Shown piece after piece: positions 46,172 through 57,110 of a stretch of DNA of 64,000 bases. Below the pieces are notes generated by a model, which made no database searches, was not told where the DNA came from, and saw only the letters and a list, made by a program, of their open reading frames with translations. Each line of letters opens with the position of its first letter. Within the stretch, counting starts at the first letter, position 1. The DNA is from Diaporthe sp. PMI_573 (taxonomy: Eukaryota > Ascomycota > Sordariomycetes > Diaporthales > Diaporthaceae): assembly GCA_021399435.1 (NCBI GenBank), contig JAJTUP010000012.1, positions 620,001 through 684,000 of the forward strand, read 5' to 3'. A program made the position numbers and the translations under genes.

Positions 46172-47686
46172 TCTCGAGGGTCAGCCAGGTTGTGAGTTTT
46201 ATTTAGGAACGCTGGAGGGATGGACAAGGTAAAGGGCAGCCATGAGAGTTTGTGTGTTGTGTTCTGCTAGTGCGTGTGTCACGCTTGTTTACAGCACTCA
46301 TGGCTCAGTATCTCCCCTCAAGATGAGTTTACGACGTTGCACCGTGCCCACGGCCGTGCGTCATGCGAAATGTTTTTCCTGGGTCGGTACAAGCCTAAAG
46401 CACATACAGACTGGCCAAGAGGCGTGTCCATGTTGTAATTCAGGTTTCGGCGTTCAAGAAGGAAGGCGGGACACTCATTTGCAGTCGCGGCTGCAACTTG
46501 CAAGGAGGCACGCTGTTGCAACCGCGCTGGTCTGATTTACACGCGATGACGGATATCTGGCCGGATTTGACCATCAAAACAATGGGGAAATCTATTGGCA
46601 GCAATCATGATGACCACAGTCCACGGGATGTGATGCGGTGGGGTCGCTTTTCTGGCTTCGTCATACGGGGGGAATATTGCACCGAATCCCGCAAAAAGGG
46701 GCCTCATGGCCTAGGGGAGTGGGGGGCGCCACGGGCCGTGGATGTGGGCGGCCGGGTGAGAAGAGCGAGAAGTGCGAAATAGTGCGGTGTGAGGCGGAAC
46801 GGTGTTTTGCGCATTTCTGATACCATCAATTGCAGCGCTCCCTTCAAAAGGGCACATTCTGGTACCACAACTCCGCCGTCCCGGTTCCAGAGGTCATCCA
46901 GTCTGGTCACTCGATATCTTGGCGCATCCTGCCGACACCTTCGTCCTCGATTCTGTGGCTTCCGTGTCGAGCGAGGTCGCCTATCGGTGTGATTTTTCAT
47001 AATGCTTATTTTCGGAGCAGGGACGGGAAGACCAGCCTTATGGGCGGGCTTGGTCGGACGGGTAAGCAATTCGGTCCCGAGACTTGGGTGCAGAGGGATC
47101 CCAGGAGATCGGAACGCCCGACAAAGCGACCGAAGCAATTGGTCCACGGCCCTCGTGGCCGAGCTCCATCCTACTCGGTCGCGTCAGCACCCCAACGAGC
47201 CCCCCCAAAATGAATGAGAACGAAAACTTACCGCTGCTGGGTTCCACGTACACTAATCGACGCAAAGCGGCTACCGTCTCGAAGGGCCAGGCTAGTCTTG
47301 GCGGGGATTGGACAACGACGGCTCGTGGCTGCTGCGGTGGACGGAGGAATAGCATGGAATGGAATTAGGCCTACCCGAGTCCGAGTGTGGACTCACACAC
47401 CGGCTGTCGTCACAATGATTTACAGGCGCTTTCCGTGTTGTAATTGCTTTATTACTGTTTCGTGCGCAACCTAGAGTCTTCTAGCCATGCCGTTCATCCA
47501 GTCGATCTTTTTTATACGTCCGCGCTCATCGTGATACATGACACCCGCACAAGGGGCCTCGCTGATATACTAAAATCATTGGGCCACCCCGGAACCAGTC
47601 CAGCAACAGATCTCGTGCCTCCAGATTTCATAGGGACTCGCCTCGCCTACATAGCCGGTCGAGGACGCGGCAACGGAAGCAGCAAG
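46172..47686. other. Intergenic region, promoter of the MFS gene
   Basis: 1.5 kb with no supported gene; short frames on both strands only. The frame upstream of the MFS ATG is open back to 47444 but begins without ATG. Confidence 0.5.
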
Positions 47687-50079
47687 ATGCAGTTCTTGAA
47701 ACGGGGCAAGAAGCCCAGCCAGGATGCTGATATCAACGACGACGGCTCTGCGCCGCGCGCAAAATCACCACCAAATGAAGAGGGTGATGAGGCAAAGAAC
47801 GAAATCAGCCTGGCGCGCACAAAGACCGAGGACATCGTCTATCCGACGGGCCTCAGACTCACTCTGCTCATGACCAGTGTCTTCATCTCCAGTACGTATT
47901 TACCCACTCGTCGGTGACCACTCTCAGGTGTCTGGCAACTGCTAAAATAATGCAATTAGTGTTCCTGGTGGCACTCGTACGTGATGACTACCCCGTGCTC
48001 TTTTACCAAAATAACACGGGGAGTAAAGGAGCTAGCTAGCTACACTGCTTCACCCTCCCTGCCCATGAACCGCAGCCCTGGCTGACACCCGACACCCGAC
48101 ACCCATAGGACCGTCTCATCATCTCGACAGCCATCCCGCAGATCACCGACGACTTCCACTCCGTGACTGACATCGGGTGGTACGGCTCTGCCTACCTGCT
48201 CACCAACTGCTCGTTCCAGCTGAGCTTCGGCAAGCTGTACAGCTTCTTCAGCGTCAAGGGCGTCTTCCTCGTGTCCATCGGCCTCTTCGAGATCGGCTCC
48301 GCCATCTGCGGGGCCGCGCCCAACTCGGTCGCCTTCATCGTCGGGAGGGCCATCGCTGGCCTTGGGAGTGCGGGTATCTTCTCTGGCAGTGTGAGTTTCT
48401 TCCTACCGCGTGTGCGTAATTTAGAATTGGGCAGGCAGGAATGCTGACAGGATGGTAATGTGTTCTAGATCACCGTTATCGTATACGCTGTTCCGCTCCA
48501 CAAGCGTCCTCTCTTCCAGGGCATGTTCGGGGCGGTGTTTGGGCTCGCTTCCGTCATTGGACCTCTGCTTGGCGGCGCTTTCACGAGCAAAGTTAGCTGG
48601 AGATGGTGTTGTAAGTGCTTGCGTTTCAGGGAATGCCGGTGTTGACGAGTTTGTCTGGACTGACGGCTGCTTCCAGTCTACATAAACCTGCCCATTGGCG
48701 GTGCCGCCATGGTTTTCATCCTCTTCCTGCTCAAGGTTCCGGACAGAGAGACGACGCGTCTTCCCAGGAGGGAGAAACTGGCCCAGCTCGACCCCATCGG
48801 GCTCACCCTGCTCCTCCCGGGTGTGATTTGTCTGCTATTGGCTCTGCAATGGGGTGGTCTTGAATACCCATGGTATTTCCCCCTTGTTCCATCGTGTTCT
48901 TTAGTAGGCTAACATATTGAAAAGGCGCAATGGTCGCATCATCGCCCTCCTCACACTGGCCGGCGTTCTCCTGCTCGGATTCATCGCGTGCCAAATCCTC
49001 AAGCCCAAGACCGCGACCATCCCACCCCGTATCTTCTGCCAACGGAGCATCCTTGCCGGCTTCTGCGCCACTTTTTGCATTGGGTCTTCGATGATGATCA
49101 TGGTTTACTACCTGCCGATTTACTTTGTCAGTGCTCTCAAAAGGATGCCAATCTGCCTTCCCTGGAATACTTGATCGCTCATATACTGACTGAAATTGGG
49201 TATTTTAGCAAGCTATCAAAGGGGTTAATGCTGTTGACTCTGGTATGTGTATCTTCACGGCTTTAATGCTTCACGTTAACATTGCTAACCTCGTTTCTTA
49301 AAGGTATCCGGTTGCTCCCTATGGTTCTACCAATGGTCGTTTCATCTATAGCAACGGGAATTCTTATCTCTAAGATCGGATACTACACGCCATTCATGCT
49401 CGGCGGCATCGTCCTGCTCTCGATAGGGGCTGGTCTGCTCACGACCCTCCAGGTCGGTACTGGCCAGGGCAAGTGGATCGGATATCAGGTCATCTACGGT
49501 TTTGGAATGGGCCTTACCTTCCAAGCACCAAACCTTGCGGCACAAACGGTTCTTCCGACGGCCGACGTGCCCATCGGCACCTCGCTCATGTTCTTCTCAC
49601 AGCTCCTCGGCGGGTCCATCTTCATCTCCGTCGGGCAGAACGTGCTCAACAATGAGCTCGTGAAGAACCTGGCCGGGGTCCCCGGGTTCAATCCGGCAAC
49701 CATTTTGGACGCGGGAGCGACGACGCTGACCCACCTGGCCGAGCCGCTCAGGACCACGGTGCTCTTCGCGTACAACGAAGCGCTCAGGACGGTGTTCCAG
49801 GTCGGGCTGGCCATGACTTGCCTGACGATCCTGGGCGGGGCGAGCCTCGAGTGGCGGAGCGTCAAGAGCAAGAAGCCCGGATTTAAGAAGGAGCAGGCCC
49901 AGAGCTCGGCAGAGGCGGGCACGGCGACCTCTATCGTCGATTCTGAGAGGGCTGAGCCCGCGCAAAAGAGCAACTCAGAAGAGTTGTCGCATTCCGTGGG
50001 CACAGAGAAGCGTGCTGCTGATGGCGAGGCCAGTTCCCGGTCTGAGGCGGAGCAGGTGACTGGAAGGAAAGAAGGCTGA
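47687..50079 (+). CDS. MFS drug/toxin efflux transporter, DHA2 (14-TMS) type
   Basis: Predicted 617-aa plasma-membrane H+ antiporter. Eight exons: 47687-47891, 47960-47976, 48109-48390, 48469-48610, 48677-48872, 48925-49126, 49209-49242, 49304-50079. The second exon is only 17 nt and is required to join SVFIS to MFLVALDRLIIS. DHA2 hallmarks: [17 protein letters not shown] in TM1/loop, [15 protein letters not shown] (motif B/C area), WRWCFYINLPIG in TM6, and QWGGLEYPW. Both termini are cytosolic, with a charged C-terminal tail of about 75 residues. The family contains pumps of mycotoxin clusters such as aflatoxin and gliotoxin, but also general multidrug exporters; the substrate here is unknown. 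It lies between a Zn2Cys6 factor and a P450 on the same strand. Confidence 0.92.
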
Positions 50080-50756
50080 GCCTCGTCGGGAATTCAGAGG
50101 GACCTATGAAATACAGTTGACAGGGCAAGGCGTATGTGCATAGAAAGATTCACTTAATATTGTAATTCTAGCCAGAGATCTCCTCTCAGGGCAACTCACC
50201 TCAAGTAAATAGAATAATAGCTCTTAATCAAGGCAAAGAAATTTGTAAAAGTAGTTCTTGGGATACTCACTTCGTGCTCACCTGCTCTGCCATATCACTT
50301 CTGAACGGACTCTCCCCAAGAATTCCCTTGGGCTCATTCCTCAGCCCCAACTTCGTACCACCTGGGTTCTGACCACTCGTCCTTCCTTTACTCATCTTGC
50401 TGTTCCTGTAAGCCCTCCCTTCTGAGTGGAGTGCTTTAGGACGTAGAGAGCATGAAAGATTGAGTGAGTCTGCCCAAGTGGTCCATCTCATCTTGCTGCT
50501 TCAGTCAGAAGGCAACACCAGCACGAAATTGCAGCTTTGCAAACATGGACACGCACACTGCGTCACCTTCAACCACCCGTCGTCATTTGACTTGCCTTCC
50601 TAGCCTTCTTCGATGACTTGATTTGCTCCGCATCGTTTGCCTCTGATTGCTGGCAACAATCCCATCTCAAATATGAGGCGGGGCGACTCCCCCCACCTGC
50701 AGGTTTGTGAGCTTGCCTGTCCCTCACCAAGGGAAACAGGCAAGACGCAAACAACC
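50080..50756. other. Intergenic spacer
   Basis: 677 bp between MFS and the single-TM protein gene. No coding support; an in-frame ATG at 50672 upstream of the next gene is a possible alternative start. Confidence 0.45.
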
Positions 50757-51662
50757 ATGGGAAGTTTGCAGCTTTTGAGGACACCAACGAGAAACCACCC
50801 TTACCGCCTCGTACCTGGTCGTCAGGATTCGAGCCCACCCTTTCACACCTTGGTGGAACCATCGGCCACCGCGTATGTAGACCCTGCGACCTCCACAACT
50901 CCAGTCAGACCCCAGGGCACCAACCAAGACAAGCAGACCCCAGGTCTCCCAGCCGGTACGATAGTAGCGATCGTCTTCTCCGGGCTTATCCTAATCTTCC
51001 TCCTCACAGGTATCTATGCATGCGCTTCCGGTCGCCATAAACCCAGACAAAACCTGCGCAGTTTGCTGGGAAGGCGAAGCCAATACTACGAAGACGGCGA
51101 CGTCGCCGACGATGACATTGAGATGCAGGCACAACGCCACACGCGAGAGTCACTATTGAGACAACAGGAACAGAACCAAAGCCAGCACCAGCATGAGAAT
51201 CAGCAGTACCGTTACCATCACGAGGGGGCGGGGATGGGGTACGACGAGGAGGAGGAGGATGGCAAGGAGGCATGGATAGAGGTGGGCACGGCACAGGTAG
51301 CGCGCATGAGGCGCGTGCCGGCCGGGTCGGTGTCGATCACCAACATCGGGCGGGGCAAGGCGCCGGTGCCGCTGGGTGCGTCACAGTCGGTGCGCGACGT
51401 TGGGTCCCTGCCGGACCTGGCGTGGGCGGAGACGCTGACGACGGGAGGCGGTCGCAGGCCTGGGGTGGTCCCCGGCCCCCTGGTGTCTTCAGCTACGGCT
51501 ACGGCTCTTCCCGCCTCGTCACCCAAGAGCAGCAGCGTGCGGTCGGAGAAGTTGTTGCAGGAGAGGAGCGAGTCGCGGAGGGCGGTCAAGAGGAAGGCGA
51601 TCAGGGAGTGGTGTGCACGCGGCAGTGGTGGCGGGTTTGGGCCATATTCTGGGGCCTACTGA
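50757..51662 (+). CDS. Hypothetical single-pass membrane protein
   Basis: Unassigned 301-aa protein. ATG at 50757 in strong context (caaccATGG). No clear signal peptide; one TM helix at about residues 71-93 (AGTIVAIVFSGLILIFLLTG) followed by basic residues, implying an N-out, C-in arrangement. The cytosolic part is Gln/His-rich, then acidic (DEEEEDGKEAW), then Ser/Arg-rich, and ends GFGPYSGAY. The architecture (short Ser/Thr-rich outside, TM, long disordered tail) parallels the protein at 9198-10322, without sequence similarity that I can see. No intron. Confidence 0.6.
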   Translation: MGSLQLLRTPTRNHPYRLVPGRQDSSPPFHTLVEPSATAYVDPATSTTPVRPQGTNQDKQTPGLPAGTIVAIVFSGLILIFLLTGIYACASGRHKPRQNLRSLLGRRSQYYEDGDVADDDIEMQAQRHTRESLLRQQEQNQSQHQHENQQYRYHHEGAGMGYDEEEEDGKEAWIEVGTAQVARMRRVPAGSVSITNIGRGKAPVPLGASQSVRDVGSLPDLAWAETLTTGGGRRPGVVPGPLVSSATATALPASSPKSSSVRSEKLLQERSESRRAVKRKAIREWCARGSGGGFGPYSGAY

Positions 51663-53065
51663 GTGAGAAGCTCTGGGGTTGGCACTGCATTTGTTGTTGG
51701 GGTGGGATGTGCACCCGAGGGTTCCTATGCAGGCCAGAAAGGGGGACAGTGATACATAGTTTGGACGAATGAATGGGTGAGTCGATGAATGAAGATGGGC
51801 ATGTGGCTGCCTCGTGAGATTCGACTGGCATGTGCATGTGTTTGTGGGCAGACGTGGGACGAGCAGGTGGAAGGGGAGCCGGGGAAGGGGGGGGTTGGGG
51901 CACGGGCGGTTGAAATGTCCGGCGAGGGGTACACCCAGTTGACGAGGTGAGGGGAGGTGTAAAAGGACGGGGTTGATATGCTGATTGACGTTTGTTGACG
52001 TTGGGCGGGACGGGGCCAAGGAGCCGGGTCGCCTGCTGTCTCAGGCTCCACCGCCTCCCATCCCCTCGGGTCAGATTCCAACAGCTTGTGCAGTGCCTGT
52101 GCGCAAAAGCGAACAAGCAAGCTCGGTAGCCGCAGGGGGGTGGGGTGGGCGAGCTCGGGCGAGGATCGAATCAGGACCGGGCCGCTCCCACCCCCATCAG
52201 GGAGAGCCGCCAGCAGGCCAGCCACAGGCGCAGCCCTTACACCAACTAGGCCTCGTTAGGACCATGCCGTGCTAAGACACTAGCAACCTTGTTAAAAAAA
52301 ATCGACAAGTGCAGTCCGGCAATCACAACACGGCATGTGTGTGGAAAGGAGGGGGGAGGGAGGAAGGGGGCCAGCCATATGGCAGATTGCAAATTGCAGG
52401 TGAGACTGACAGGTTGACAGAGGTGGGAAGATGGGTAGCCGGGGGAGGACCAGCCCACCACACCTGGGCCGAGCAGCGATATCCCTAGGTTTGCAACCAA
52501 CCTTGTCTTGACGGGGAAGGAACCACGGGAGGCTCATCTCCACTTTTGCTCACCTCCCTGCTGCCGTGCTTCTTTCGCTGCTACTTTGTACTGCACCATG
52601 CGTGTTGCTTGGTGGTCCCACAACAGCCTTCCCCCTTGCAAAAGCCCCTCCCTCCTCCGTCTTTGCCAATCTCGTCCGTCCCCCAGTTCTCACCGGGGCT
52701 GCACCTGCCTCTGCAAGGCCACCAGCAGCCCCGGCTCTCTCGTGATTTGAGATCCGCGGCCCGCCCCAACAGCAGCAGCCGGCAGCCAACACACAGTAGA
52801 TGCACACAAGAGATCTTATATCTACCTAGCATTGTTTTCCCAGTACTGTGCTCACGCCCACGCCCACGCCCACGCCCACTTGCATGTTACCGCTCCACCG
52901 GGCTCACCCTCCTCCTCCTCCTCCGCCGCCGCCTCCGCCTCCTGCCTCCCTCCACACTCCTGACAGACACACACACTCAAGACTTTTCTCACTCTCTCTC
53001 ACACATCCACCCACACACCTTTTCTTGTCCCGCCCTTGCAGGCCTGTAGCACCCCCCCAACAGAC
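51663..53065. other. Intergenic region and P450 promoter
   Basis: 1.4 kb without a supported gene. Minus-strand frames here (for example 51601-52116) are Pro/Ser/His-rich products of C-rich sequence. From about 52550 the plus strand is strongly C/T-rich, consistent with a P450 promoter and leader. Confidence 0.45.
52853..52879 (+). repeat. CACGCC hexamer repeat
   Basis: Four to five tandem CACGCC units in the presumed 5' leader of the P450 gene. Confidence 0.8.
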
Positions 53066-54768
53066 ATGCTCACGAAACTCGCCTTGGCTACCATAGCCCT
53101 GGCCGCAGTCCTCCTCTTCAACCGCCTCTTGGCCTTGGTCACGAAAAGTCAAAAGTCCCGGCCGCTGCCTCTGCCTCCTGGCCCTGCTGGGCTGCCCATC
53201 ATCGGCAATGTTCACCAGAACCCAAAGTCTCACGCCTGGCTCCAATGGCACCAGTGGAGCGAGAGATATGGCCCGATAATATACCTCAGCATGCTTGGCC
53301 AGCCCATTGTCGTCCTGCACTCTGCCAGGACCGCCCAAGACCTCCTCGCCCGGCGCGGGGCCATATACTCGGACCGCCCGCGTCTGGTCCTGGCCGGAGA
53401 GCTGGCTCTCAAGGGTCTGCACCTGGTACTAATGCCATATGACGCCCGTTACAAATGTAAGACACACCCATGAGGTGCACGACTCGAATCTAAGACCCCG
53501 TTGCTGTAGTACACCAGAGGCTGGAAGCCCCCCTTCTCTCCCCCCGGGCCGCCTCGTCCTACCAGCCCCTACTGGACCTGGAGACCAGGCAACTCCTGTT
53601 CGACATACTAACCTCAGCTACCTCGGCGCGCGGCGTCGACTACCACCACCAGCTCGAGCGCACCATGGCCTCCGTCACATATGCCCTCATGTACGGCTAC
53701 CGCCTCTCCACCGGCCGTGAGCCCGAGCTCGTCCGCGCTCATGTCATCATGAAGGAGTTCGCCGACATGATGTCCGGCAACAACCTCGTTGACATGCTGC
53801 CGTGCCTCGACAAACTGCCCATTCCTTGGTCCTGGAGGGGCAGGGCCGAGAGACACTGGCACGAGCAGCGGGATCTTCATCTCACCAACCTCTACCGCGC
53901 GCGGGCCAACCCAGGCTGGAATTTTGTCAAGGAGATGGGCGCCAGCGCCGAGGCCAAGCAGATGAGCGAGGAGGAGTTCGCCTTTGACGTCGGTATCCTG
54001 GCCGACGCCGCCCTGGAGACGACCGTTCTCACCGGCAATTGGTTTGTCGTGGCATGGCTCACCCAGAACAAGAAGTCGGGCTTCGTGGTAAAGGCCCAGC
54101 GGCTGCTGGACGACGTGGTCGGCAGGGACCGGCTGCCCACCTTCGCAGACAGGCCGAACCTCGTATACATCGACGCCATCGTGGAGGAGGTGCTGCGCTG
54201 GCGGCCCATCGGCATCACAGGCGTCCCGCACGTGACCAAGGTTGAGGACCAGTACGAGGGCTTCCGCATCCCCGCCGGCACCATCGTCTTTGCGAACCAG
54301 TGGTCCATTACGCGCGATCCGGCCACATTCGGCCCCGACGCCGACGATTTTGTGCCGGAGCGATGGCTTGCCGGCGCGAACTGGGACCACTGCGGGCCGC
54401 GGGACGTCAAGGCCAGGCCCAAGTCGGACGGGGCCGCGCCGCTGAAGGATATACCCTCAACGGGGTTCGGCTTTGGGCGGCGCATCTGCACCGGACAGCA
54501 CATCGCGCGCAACGAGCTGTGGCTACAGGTCGCGTTACTGCTGTGGGCCTTTAACCTCGACGGCGCCGTGGACCCAAACACGGGTGAGCGCGTCGAAGTT
54601 GACCCCATGGCCATGGCGGAGTCCCTTATCATCAGGCCCTTGCCTTTCAACGCCCTTTTTAAGCCCCGGGGCCCTTGGGTCGAAGATCTGGTCATGAGGA
54701 ATTGTGATGTCAACACAGAAGACTTTGTCAAGCTGCTGGAGAAGATTGGCCGCGACAGGGCGCCGTGA
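53066..54768 (+). CDS. Cytochrome P450 monooxygenase
   Basis: Predicted 549-aa microsomal P450 in two exons (53066-53456 and 53510-54768; 53-nt intron). An N-terminal membrane anchor (LALATIALAAVLLFNRLLAL) leads to the Pro hinge (PLPLPPGPAGLPIIGN). I-helix oxygen-activation segment is AALETT, with Ala where Gly is usual. K-helix ExxR is EVLR at about residue 356; the PERW motif is VPERW; heme-binding loop is FGFGRRICTG with the Cys ligand near residue 456. The closest style is that of CYP enzymes acting in fungal secondary metabolism (OrdA-like), but no CYP family is assigned. Neighbouring MFS and Zn2Cys6 genes suggest a small detoxification or metabolite locus; no backbone synthase is present in the window. 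Confidence 0.92.
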
Positions 54769-56094
54769 CAATGACTTCAGTACCGAACGGGTTCGTGCTT
54801 GGTTTATTTACATAAATCCTAATTTGCCCTGCTTATTGGTCTTTAACTGCACGCAAAGTGGTGATCGAGTCGCCTTGACAGCGCCTGATGCAGGCCGGTC
54901 AGGCAGCTCAGAATCGTTTGGCTACGATGTTTCCCCACCCCAATCCATCTATGCCTGTTTGGTCCCATTGATTTCCCCGTATGGCGAACTCTTCTGAACC
55001 ATGTCACGTGCTTGCGCGGTCTCGTGTGCTTTCTAGCTATTCTGGGTTTCTATACGTGTCTTGCCGACCCGGGCTGCCCTGACACTGGAGGCGGCCGCAT
55101 CGGGGTTCTCTGATGAATTACAAGGCAGGAATGCTATCATGAAGTCAGGCGTGAGGATTGTCCGTTCCCTATTCATGTCATCGGTGATTTTAGCAGGACG
55201 GCCTGGAGACGGCGCAGAAGGGTGAGGGCCATCGCGGGCAGTTAAAATGGTCACGTCGAGGCCCAGGTGGAAGCTGGTTCGCGTGCCCAATAATGAAATG
55301 ACGTCGACCTCAGAGGTCAATACATCAACACGTTTCACAGAAACCACTGAGAGAACAGCACTTTTGAGGCGCAACGCATCGATTTGTGTATCTTTTCTAG
55401 TATCACAAGCTGCGCAAAATTTTCGATGAGCAGGGCGGCAGTCATGCAGCCAATATCACCCCTGCCAGCCAATTGCGCGGATGCTCTTGTCACGCAAATT
55501 TTGTATCGTCAGCAGTCTGTTTTTCCGCCGAGAATTAGGTGTGTAGCCTCACAGACGGGGGCGAAGAACAAGGTGATGAGCGCCCCCCATCCCGTCCAAC
55601 CATAATCCGTTGGGAAGCCGTCATCAATTACTGCCGTTTTTTTTTTTTTTCATTCTCTTCCTTCGAAGACGTTTTCGAAATTCTTTCTCCTTCTTCTGGG
55701 TTCCATGTTCCATAGAAATTTTTTCGCATACCAAACGTTGAATATCGTCGCCCATCGGGTAAGACTTCGGGGGCCGAAAAAAAAAAAAAAGAGGAGACGC
55801 CCTGGGTATCCTACACTGCAGTGAATCCACGCAACCACCGGTTTCCGAAAGCCTCGCCGGCAATAAGTGCGAAGCGCAAATCGTGCGCATTTAGCCTAAA
55901 CAGTCGAAGTACAAAATCACCGGACTTAAAAGCACGCAAAGGGAGAAGAACTTCAAGTGATGGAGCAGCTGGAGCAGTCGCGACCACCTATTTGCGGTCG
56001 AAAGCTCTCCGAGCCAAGGTGGGCCGTAGTTTCCTCGTTTCAAGAAGCTGAGCTCATTCACAGCGTCGAGAGAAGCTCGTCGGAGGTCTCCCGA
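54769..56094. other. Convergent intergenic region
   Basis: 1.3 kb between the 3' ends of the P450 and the Myb-like gene. Contains a T14 (55637-55650) and an A14 (55777-55790) that could pair as a long inverted homopolymer, with about 125 bp between them. No gene supported. Confidence 0.5.
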
Positions 56095-57110
56095 TTAGAC
56101 CTCGTCTTCAAAGTCGTAGTGCACCCAGGTCTTGGAGAATTCGGAGCTGGGAGCGAAGGAAGGCTGACTGATGGGGTAAGCGTCGAGGTTGTAGCCGCCG
56201 ACGCCGAATCCCGAGGACGACGGAGCTTGGCTGAACGAGAACGCGGCGGCGTCGCTGGGTGTGTGAGGCTTGAAGTCCTCTTCCTCATTCGGCGTCTCGG
56301 CCTGCGTCGTGTCCAGAGCCGGGATCTGGGCATCGGTTCCGTAGAACTGCTTCGCGTACGTCTCGGTGAAGCGGGGCCCCTGGATCGGAGTGTCCAGAGA
56401 GATCGGCGGGTACTCGTTGTCATCGTCGTCGTCGTCGTCGTCGTCCAGGGTAATAACCGGGGCGGGCTGGACGGGCTTGGCGGCGCTTCTGCGAGCCTTC
56501 TTGGTGGCGGTGGGATTTCCGGTAGAAGGTGCCGAGGGGGCGGCACGCTTGCGGCCTGCCTTTGGAGTCACCGGAGCGCTGCTGGCAGCAGTACCAGCGG
56601 CGGCGCCCTTTCCCTGTCTCATTGCCTCAGCATCGCGCCTGATCCCGCGGAACTGCCACTGGATGCCATCGGGAGTGGAGTCTCCGAAGTATGCAGCGAT
56701 ATCTGCCCATCGGGTTTTGAGAAGTTAGCTTACCGCCTTGTTATCGAAAAAGTCCTTTGCTGGCTGGCCAGAGCTGACCATATCGCGAAGAACAACGGCG
56801 TCTTTCTTCAGGGGACGGAAGAAGTGCTCGATCCCATCTTTGCCCCAGTCCTCAGGACCAAAGTGTTGGGCAATGGCTGACAGAGTCAGTACAAGCCTCA
56901 CCTGTAGGTGACAATTCTGAGAAGGTCCACAGAAGGAGACGACATTCGAAGCAATCATGGGGCTAGTGGTAAAGGCACGATGAAATGCAGGGTGTGGATG
57001 GAAGTAGACCTGCACCTACCCTTGAAGTTCAGCTTGAGGTCGGGGTGAGCTGCAATGACTGCAGTCAGCAGGCGACGCTGGGCGTCTTGGTTTTTAAAGT
57101 TGGCGACCAT
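56095..57110 (-). CDS. Myb/SANT-like fungal nuclear protein with duplicated alternative exons
   Basis: Main form: exon 1 57110-57020 plus exon B 56702-56095, 232 aa. Residues 1-60 form a Myb-like helical module (QRRLLTAVIAAHPDLKLNFK, then DIAAYFG...DGIQWQFRGIRRDAE) common in Pezizomycotina nuclear proteins; then a Lys/Ala-rich basic part (KKARRSAAK), an Asp run, and an acidic tail. Exon 1 ends in phase 1 and can also join exon A (56876-56734), which encodes a homologous second half (AIAQHFG...DGIEHFFRPLKKDAV). A to B joining would need a 31-nt intron and breaks the frame. Exon A may end at a TAA at 56725 (80 aa) or splice in frame to 56658 (265 aa). Binding partners and role unknown. Confidence 0.75.

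Noticed and set aside
50820..50840. B-box-like GATTCGAGCCC suggesting a tRNA
   Set aside because: No cloverleaf can be formed around it and it lies in the coding region of the single-TM protein.
51601..52225. Minus-strand frames of about 170 codons upstream of the P450
   Set aside because: Pro/Ser/His-rich translation of C-rich non-coding sequence in several frames at once.
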